A stretch of 64,000 nt of DNA from Paenibacillus andongensis (GTDB taxonomy: Bacteria > Bacillota > Bacilli > Paenibacillales > NBRC-103111), in NCBI RefSeq assembly GCF_025369935.1, contig NZ_CP104467.1, positions 1,619,001 through 1,683,000 on the forward strand, read 5' to 3'. Each line of letters begins with the position of its first letter. Position 1 is the first letter of the stretch. Below are positions 60,131 to 64,000 of the stretch, piece by piece. The notes beneath the pieces are model-generated. The model was given only the letters and a program-made list of their open reading frames with translations. It did no database searches and was not told the origin of the DNA. The position numbers and the translations under genes are program-made.

Positions 60131-60172
60131 GGGGTATTCCTCCTAATCCATAGATTAGGTTTAGAATACCCC
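60131..60172 (-). promoter_or_regulatory. Hairpin overlapping the RBS of the zinc-ribbon gene
   Basis: GGGGTATTC/GAATACCCC (9 bp) continuing into CTAATC/GATTAG (6 bp). The AGGAGG (60144-60139 on the minus strand) falls partly in the stem and partly in its internal loop. It is not followed by a T-run in the minus direction, so it is not a classical terminator. Confidence 0.6.
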
Positions 60173-60188
60173 ATTTTATTTAAGAAGA

Positions 60189-61190
60189 TTAAAATTTTAA
60201 GTTACTACTGTGTCCAGGTGAAAGCTTTGCATTAGGATCGATATAGACTTTAGCGTTATTAATTGCAGTAGGTGCTTCACCGAAGCCAACAGCAATCAGT
60301 TTCAATTTCCCCGGATAAGTTGTGATATCTCCAGCAGCGAAGATGCCTGGAATGTTTGTTTCCATTCTGGAGTCAACAACGATTGAGCCGTTTTCAATCT
60401 CAAGGCCCCACTCGGAGATCGGTCCAAGGGAAGAAACGAAGCCGAAGTTAATGATAACAGCGTCGACATCATGTACGGTTTCTTCGCCTGATTTGATATC
60501 TTTAAGCGTGACTTGTTCAATGCGGTCACTACCGTGAAGTTTAGTGATTTCCGTTGGAGTTACAACGTTTACTTTGGAGTTCATCAGGTTTTCTACACTG
60601 TGCTCATGTGCACGGAATTTATCTCTACGGTGAATAAGCGTAACTTTCTCCGCGATAGGCTCAAGCATTAAAGCCCAGTCAACAGCTGAATCGCCGCCGC
60701 CGCTGATTAACACTTTCTGGCCAGCAAAAGCATTCAAATCGCTAACGAAGTAATGCAAGTTTTTCTTCTCGAATTGCGCAGCTTCCGGTAATTCAAGACG
60801 ACGCGGCTCGAATGCGCCAACCCCACCCGAAATAATAACGGCGCGACTGTAATGTATGCCTTTATCTGTTGTTATTTCGAAGAGACGCTCTTCTTTTTTG
60901 ATCACTTGGTGTACTTTCTCTTCCAAGCAAGTGTTGATTTGAAAGTGTTTCATTTGAGCCAATAAGTTGTCCACTAGTTCTTGTGCAGTTACTTTCGGAA
61001 AGCCAGCTACATCATAAATGTATTTCTCAGGATATAAAGCTGCAAGCTGACCACCAAGCTGCGGCATACTTTCGATAATTTTAACGGATGCTTGGCGCAT
61101 ACCTGCATAGAATGATGCGAACATGCCAGCAGGGCCACCGCCAATTACTATGATATCTACGATATCTTGATTTGTTTCTCTCTCGTTCAT
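60189..61190 (-). CDS. Ferredoxin/flavodoxin--NADP reductase (YumC type)
   Basis: 333-aa thioredoxin-reductase-like FNR of Bacillales. FAD motif [14 protein letters not shown] near residue 17, NADPH motif [11 protein letters not shown] near 165, and [20 protein letters not shown] near the C-terminus are visible; there is no CxxC redox pair, separating it from thioredoxin reductase. ATG 61190 after GGAGGAG. Supplies reduced ferredoxin or flavodoxin. It is divergent from ndh. Confidence 0.93.
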   Translation of the reverse strand: MNERETNQDIVDIIVIGGGPAGMFASFYAGMRQASVKIIESMPQLGGQLAALYPEKYIYDVAGFPKVTAQELVDNLLAQMKHFQINTCLEEKVHQVIKKEERLFEITTDKGIHYSRAVIISGGVGAFEPRRLELPEAAQFEKKNLHYFVSDLNAFAGQKVLISGGGDSAVDWALMLEPIAEKVTLIHRRDKFRAHEHSVENLMNSKVNVVTPTEITKLHGSDRIEQVTLKDIKSGEETVHDVDAVIINFGFVSSLGPISEWGLEIENGSIVVDSRMETNIPGIFAAGDITTYPGKLKLIAVGFGEAPTAINNAKVYIDPNAKLSPGHSSNLKF

Positions 61191-61517
61191 TGTTTAAACT
61201 CCTCCGATTCATTTCCTTTGTTGTGTGTGATTCTCCTGAGTACAGTCACAATCATTATTCCATTATAAACGTCTCTTCTATTGAAGGAAACAGAAAAGTG
61301 AGATTTCTTTATATAAATCGCTTATATATATGATAAATAATGCTTACATTGGTTGGTCAGGTTAGAAGGGCCTGTACGCCTTATTTTAAAGGAAAATAGC
61401 ACTTGATATTTACTTATGAAAATTATATTATATCATGAGAATAGTTTTAAGCATGTTGTGACTAATTTCATCCTGTTTCATCATAATTCGCTGCGATTGT
61501 GAGCAAACTAGAGGCAG

Positions 61518-61523
61518 TATACT
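61518..61523 (+). promoter_or_regulatory. Candidate -10 of ndh
   Basis: TATACT with TTGTGA at 61497-61502 (15-bp spacer, shorter than ideal), upstream of the Rex box. The rest of 61191-61500 is AT-rich with no further feature I can support. Confidence 0.4.
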
Positions 61524-61537
61524 ACTTTTGAAGCTGT

Positions 61538-61555
61538 TTGTGTAATTTTTCACAA
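61538..61555. promoter_or_regulatory. Rex box upstream of ndh
   Basis: TTGTGTAATTTTTCACAA differs by one base from the Rex consensus TTGTGAA-N4-TTCACAA. Rex is the NADH-sensing repressor known to act on ndh in Bacillus. Confidence 0.8.
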
Positions 61556-61604
61556 GATAGAGAAACCATAGGACAATAAATACGGATATGGAAGTGAGAG
61601 AGAA

Positions 61605-62795
61605 ATGAGTAGAATACCAAGAATCGTAATTTTAGGAGCAGGCTATGGCGGAATCCTTTCCGCAATTCGTTTGCAAAAAGAGTTAAATTACAATGAAGCC
61701 GATGTAACACTTGTAAACAAACATGACTATCATTACATTACTACCCATCTTCATATGCCTGCTGCAGGAACGGATAATCCTGAAAATGCACGCGTGAACA
61801 TTTTGAAATTGATTGATGAATTTAAAGTTGATTTCGTGAAATCCACCGTTACTCAAATCCGTCCGCACGAGAAAAAGGTTATTCTCGAAGATGGTACACT
61901 TTCTTATGACTACCTGGTTATTGGTCTTGGTGGTGAAGCTGAAACTTTCGGTATCCCAGGTCTTAAAGAAAACGCATTGAACATTCGCAGTATCAACAGC
62001 GTTCGCTTCATTCGTGAACACATTGAATATCAATTCGCGAAGTTCAAGCGTGAACCAGACCGCAAAGATTACCTGACATTCGTTATCGGTGGAGCAGGGT
62101 TTACTGGCATCGAGTTCATTGGTGAACTTGCTGACCGTATTCCACAGCTTTGCAAAGAGTTCGACGTAGATCCTTCCCTTGTGAAGATTTATAATATTGA
62201 AGCAGCTCCAACGGCGCTACCTGGATTTGATCCAGAGCTTGTTGAGTATGCGATGAAAGTGTTGACTGACAAAGGCATTACTTTCAAAATTGGCACAGCA
62301 ATTAAAGAATGTACACCTGAAGGTGTGCTGATCGCTGGTGATGAGTTCATCAAAGCAGCTACAGTTGTTTGGACAGGCGGTATCCGCGGTAACCATATGC
62401 TTGATGAAGCTGGCTTCGAAACGATGCGCGGCAGAATTAAAGTCGATGAGTACCTGCATGCACCTGGGTTCGATAACATCTATGTTGTAGGTGACTGTTC
62501 TATCGTGATGAACGATGAAGGCAGACCATACCCTCCAACAGCTCAAATCGCTATGCAGCAAGGTGAAGCTGTTGCGCACAACCTGATTGCTTCCATTCGC
62601 GGTTCGCAAATGAAAACTTTCAAATACTCCAACAAAGGTACAGTTGCTTCCTTAGGTAAAGGTCAAGCTATCGGTATTGTTGGTTCCCGTAAGCTCAAAG
62701 GTAACGTTGCAGCCATGATGAAAAAAGTGGTTGATATGAGATACCTCTACATTATCGGCGGTATTCCACTAGTTATACGTAAGGGACGTTTCTAG
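61605..62795 (+). CDS. ndh: Type II NADH dehydrogenase
   Basis: 396-aa flavoprotein passing electrons from NADH to menaquinone without proton pumping. FAD motif GAGYGGI (about 11-17), NADH motif GGAGFTGIEFIGEL (about 163-176), and GDCSIVMNDEGRPYPPTAQIA near 305 (split here) are visible. The C-terminal amphipathic region (MMKKVVDMRYLYIIGG) fits membrane association. GTGAGAGAGAA precedes the ATG. A Rex box lies 50 bp upstream. Equivalent of YumB/YjlD-type enzymes. Confidence 0.94.
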   Translation: MSRIPRIVILGAGYGGILSAIRLQKELNYNEADVTLVNKHDYHYITTHLHMPAAGTDNPENARVNILKLIDEFKVDFVKSTVTQIRPHEKKVILEDGTLSYDYLVIGLGGEAETFGIPGLKENALNIRSINSVRFIREHIEYQFAKFKREPDRKDYLTFVIGGAGFTGIEFIGELADRIPQLCKEFDVDPSLVKIYNIEAAPTALPGFDPELVEYAMKVLTDKGITFKIGTAIKECTPEGVLIAGDEFIKAATVVWTGGIRGNHMLDEAGFETMRGRIKVDEYLHAPGFDNIYVVGDCSIVMNDEGRPYPPTAQIAMQQGEAVAHNLIASIRGSQMKTFKYSNKGTVASLGKGQAIGIVGSRKLKGNVAAMMKKVVDMRYLYIIGGIPLVIRKGRF

Positions 62796-62822
62796 TCATC
62801 ATTATTTAACGGGGGGATCGCC

Positions 62823-63104
62823 ATGCGGCACTGCAGTGTCCAAGTAAGAGGACTTCTTACCCGGGATGAACTGGATCGTTACCATGCCCTGATCGAGGTC
62901 GGTCACTTTTTAGAGACTGAGAAACGCTATGATCATGTAGCTGTTGTGCAAAAGGAAATTGATATCCTTATTCTTCCCGCAATTGAACGATTGAAGGAAA
63001 AAAGTCGTCAGCGTGACCGAGATACCGAAGAGTATCTAGCCCGCAAAGCTCAGATGGAAGCCGAATTAGCGGCTGCTCTGCGTGACGACGACGATGAGGA
63101 TTGA
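62823..63104 (+). CDS. Small hypothetical protein, 93 aa
   Basis: Soluble helical protein with a highly charged C-terminal half (KEKSRQRDRDTEEYLARK...DDDDED). Not recognised. ATG after GGGGGGA, 27 bp downstream of ndh and before a terminator, so probably in the ndh transcript. Confidence 0.72.
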   Translation: MRHCSVQVRGLLTRDELDRYHALIEVGHFLETEKRYDHVAVVQKEIDILILPAIERLKEKSRQRDRDTEEYLARKAQMEAELAAALRDDDDED

Positions 63105-63114
63105 TTGTATGATA

Positions 63115-63153
63115 AGAAAGCTTTGCTCCTCATTGAGCAAGCTTTCTTTTTTT
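63115..63153 (+). terminator. Terminator of the ndh operon
   Basis: AGAAAGCTT.GCTC/GAGC.AAGCTTTCT stem followed by seven T residues. Confidence 0.88.
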
Positions 63154-63223
63154 GCTTCATTCACCTTCAAGGGCTGTTTACCCTCTTTCAAAAATGTGCA
63201 CAATGTTGATTGTATGTAGTTAT

Positions 63224-63257
63224 ACAAAAAGAGTGAAGGACATGGTCCCTCACTCTT
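63224..63257 (-). terminator. hemQ terminator
   Basis: AAGAGTGA.GGA/TCC.TCACTCTT stem; TTTTT on the minus strand. Confidence 0.8.
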
Positions 63258-63267
63258 ACGTTATATC

Positions 63268-64000
63268 TTAAATTTGAATTAATTTTACAAATTTATCAGG
63301 TGTCAGCAGGTTGCCGACATAGAAGTCGCCGAACTCACCGAAACGTGCGCTCACTTCGTCGAAACGCATTTCATATACGAGCTTTTTGAAATGAAGAGGA
63401 TCATCGGAGAACAGGGTTACGCCCCACTCCCAATCATCGAGTCCTACGGAACCCGTAATGATTTGTTTGACTTTACCTGCGTATGTTCGACCAATCATGC
63501 CATGGCTGCGCATCATCGTTTTGCGATCTTCGGCAGGCAGCATGTACCAGTTGTCATTGCCTTCGCGACGCTTATTCATCGGATAGAAGCAGATGTGCTT
63601 CGATTTAGGCAGGATAGGCTTCAAGCGGGCTTGAATTTCCGGATCTTCCGAAGGATCCACGCCTGGCTTAGCTAGGTAACTGCTTAATTCTACAATGGAT
63701 ACGTAGGAATAGACCGGGATTGTAAAAGCGGCGAAGCTTGATTTATTAAACGTATTTTCCAATTCATTCAGTTCTTCAAGCGTTTCGCGCATTTGCATGA
63801 ATACAAAGTCGGCTTTCTGACCAACGATGCTATAAACGGCAGTACTGCCTAGTTTATCGTTCTCGAATTGCTGCCACTGGGACAGGAATGTATTCAGCTC
63901 GTCCGTTGCATGCTTACGCTCCTGCGGGGTTGCGGCATGCCATGCGTTCCAGTCGATCAGACGGAAATCATGGAGCGCATACCAGCCTTCAAGGGTTTGT
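63268..64000 (-). CDS. hemQ: Coproheme decarboxylase HemQ (5' end outside window)
   Basis: Chlorite-dismutase-family enzyme that makes heme b from coproheme in Gram-positives; 243 codons are visible. The upstream part near the window edge reads [16 protein letters not shown], the HemQ N-terminal signature. Later landmarks: [32 protein letters not shown] (coproheme site, conserved Tyr), [16 protein letters not shown] and [16 protein letters not shown]. An ATG at 63798 is internal. The gene continues past 64000. It links to the heme A genes elsewhere in the window. Confidence 0.96.
   Translation of the reverse strand, partial: QTLEGWYALHDFRLIDWNAWHAATPQERKHATDELNTFLSQWQQFENDKLGSTAVYSIVGQKADFVFMQMRETLEELNELENTFNKSSFAAFTIPVYSYVSIVELSSYLAKPGVDPSEDPEIQARLKPILPKSKHICFYPMNKRREGNDNWYMLPAEDRKTMMRSHGMIGRTYAGKVKQIITGSVGLDDWEWGVTLFSDDPLHFKKLVYEMRFDEVSARFGEFGDFYVGNLLTPDKFVKLIQI

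Overview
The window comes from a low-GC, endospore-forming Gram-positive, most probably a Paenibacillus or close relative in Paenibacillaceae. Support: two alpha/beta-type SASP genes, the spore coat protein GerQ, a Spo0E-like phosphatase and Sda; strong AGGAGG-type ribosome binding sites with many TTG/GTG starts; Bacillus-like yut/yum gene order; and futalosine-pathway menaquinone genes (MqnE plus a UbiD-family decarboxylase). I saw no prophage, IS transposase, rRNA, tRNA or CRISPR array. Most of the window is core chromosome; the unusual material lies in the intergenic regions.

Layout. 1-0.9 kb: chemoreceptor cut by the window edge. 1.2-5.8 kb: Fur-controlled siderophore ABC importer, with permeases and ATPase divergent from the binding protein and two Fur boxes between them. 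5.8-6.7 kb: gene-poor stretch with the first array of phased hairpins. 6.7-8.3 kb: SASP, an unknown CxC protein and RNase HI. 8.3-12.1 kb: RbsABC-type sugar importer. 12.2-16.7 kb: ilvD, a His-rich DUF318 permease, and trpS behind a Trp-specific T-box. 16.7-20.3 kb: small membrane protein, second SASP, YfhP-like protein, gerQ and an orphan response regulator. 20.6-30.6 kb: a nitrogen block with the urea importer urtABCDE divergent from urease ureABCFGD, sharing a control region with two perfect TnrA/GlnR boxes. 30.8-32.5 kb: ctaB and a Sco-type copper chaperone. 32.5-45.7 kb: Toprim protein, MFS exporter, CvpA-like/transglutaminase membrane operon, HAD phosphatases, class B PBP, asnB, DUF456 protein, MurJ/SpoVB-like flippase and a DUF2515 protein. 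45.7-46.2 kb: gene remnant and second hairpin array. 46.2-49.5 kb: RHH repressor with SPFH protein, thioredoxin, YflT-like stress protein and ctaA. 49.7-54 kb: UbiD decarboxylase, DMT exporter, HEPN protein and SDR. 54-63.1 kb: the yut/yum-like respiratory and Fe-S region (nfu, yuzB, two NDH-2-like enzymes, YumC-type reductase, A-type Fe-S carrier, mqnE) with spo0E-like and sda. 63.3-64 kb: hemQ, cut by the edge.

Themes. Much of the content serves respiration: heme A (ctaA, ctaB), Cu delivery to cytochrome oxidase, coproheme decarboxylation, menaquinone, NADH dehydrogenases and Fe-S assembly. Urea uptake and hydrolysis form one nitrogen-controlled unit. Regulation can be read directly at several places: Fur boxes, T-box, TnrA/GlnR boxes, a Rex box at ndh, DnaA boxes at sda, and sigma-G-like and sigma-B-like promoters.

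The most novel-looking signals are: (1) two separate arrays of four hairpins at about 50/62/50 bp spacing, with similar linkers but a different stem sequence in each array; (2) a structured leader of about 200 nt in front of mqnE; (3) an 11-bp-phased GATATC-like operator in front of an SPFH-RHH gene pair; (4) a dispersed element of about 95 bp present in three copies within 6 kb; and (5) a hairpin that partly buries the ribosome binding site of a zinc-ribbon gene.
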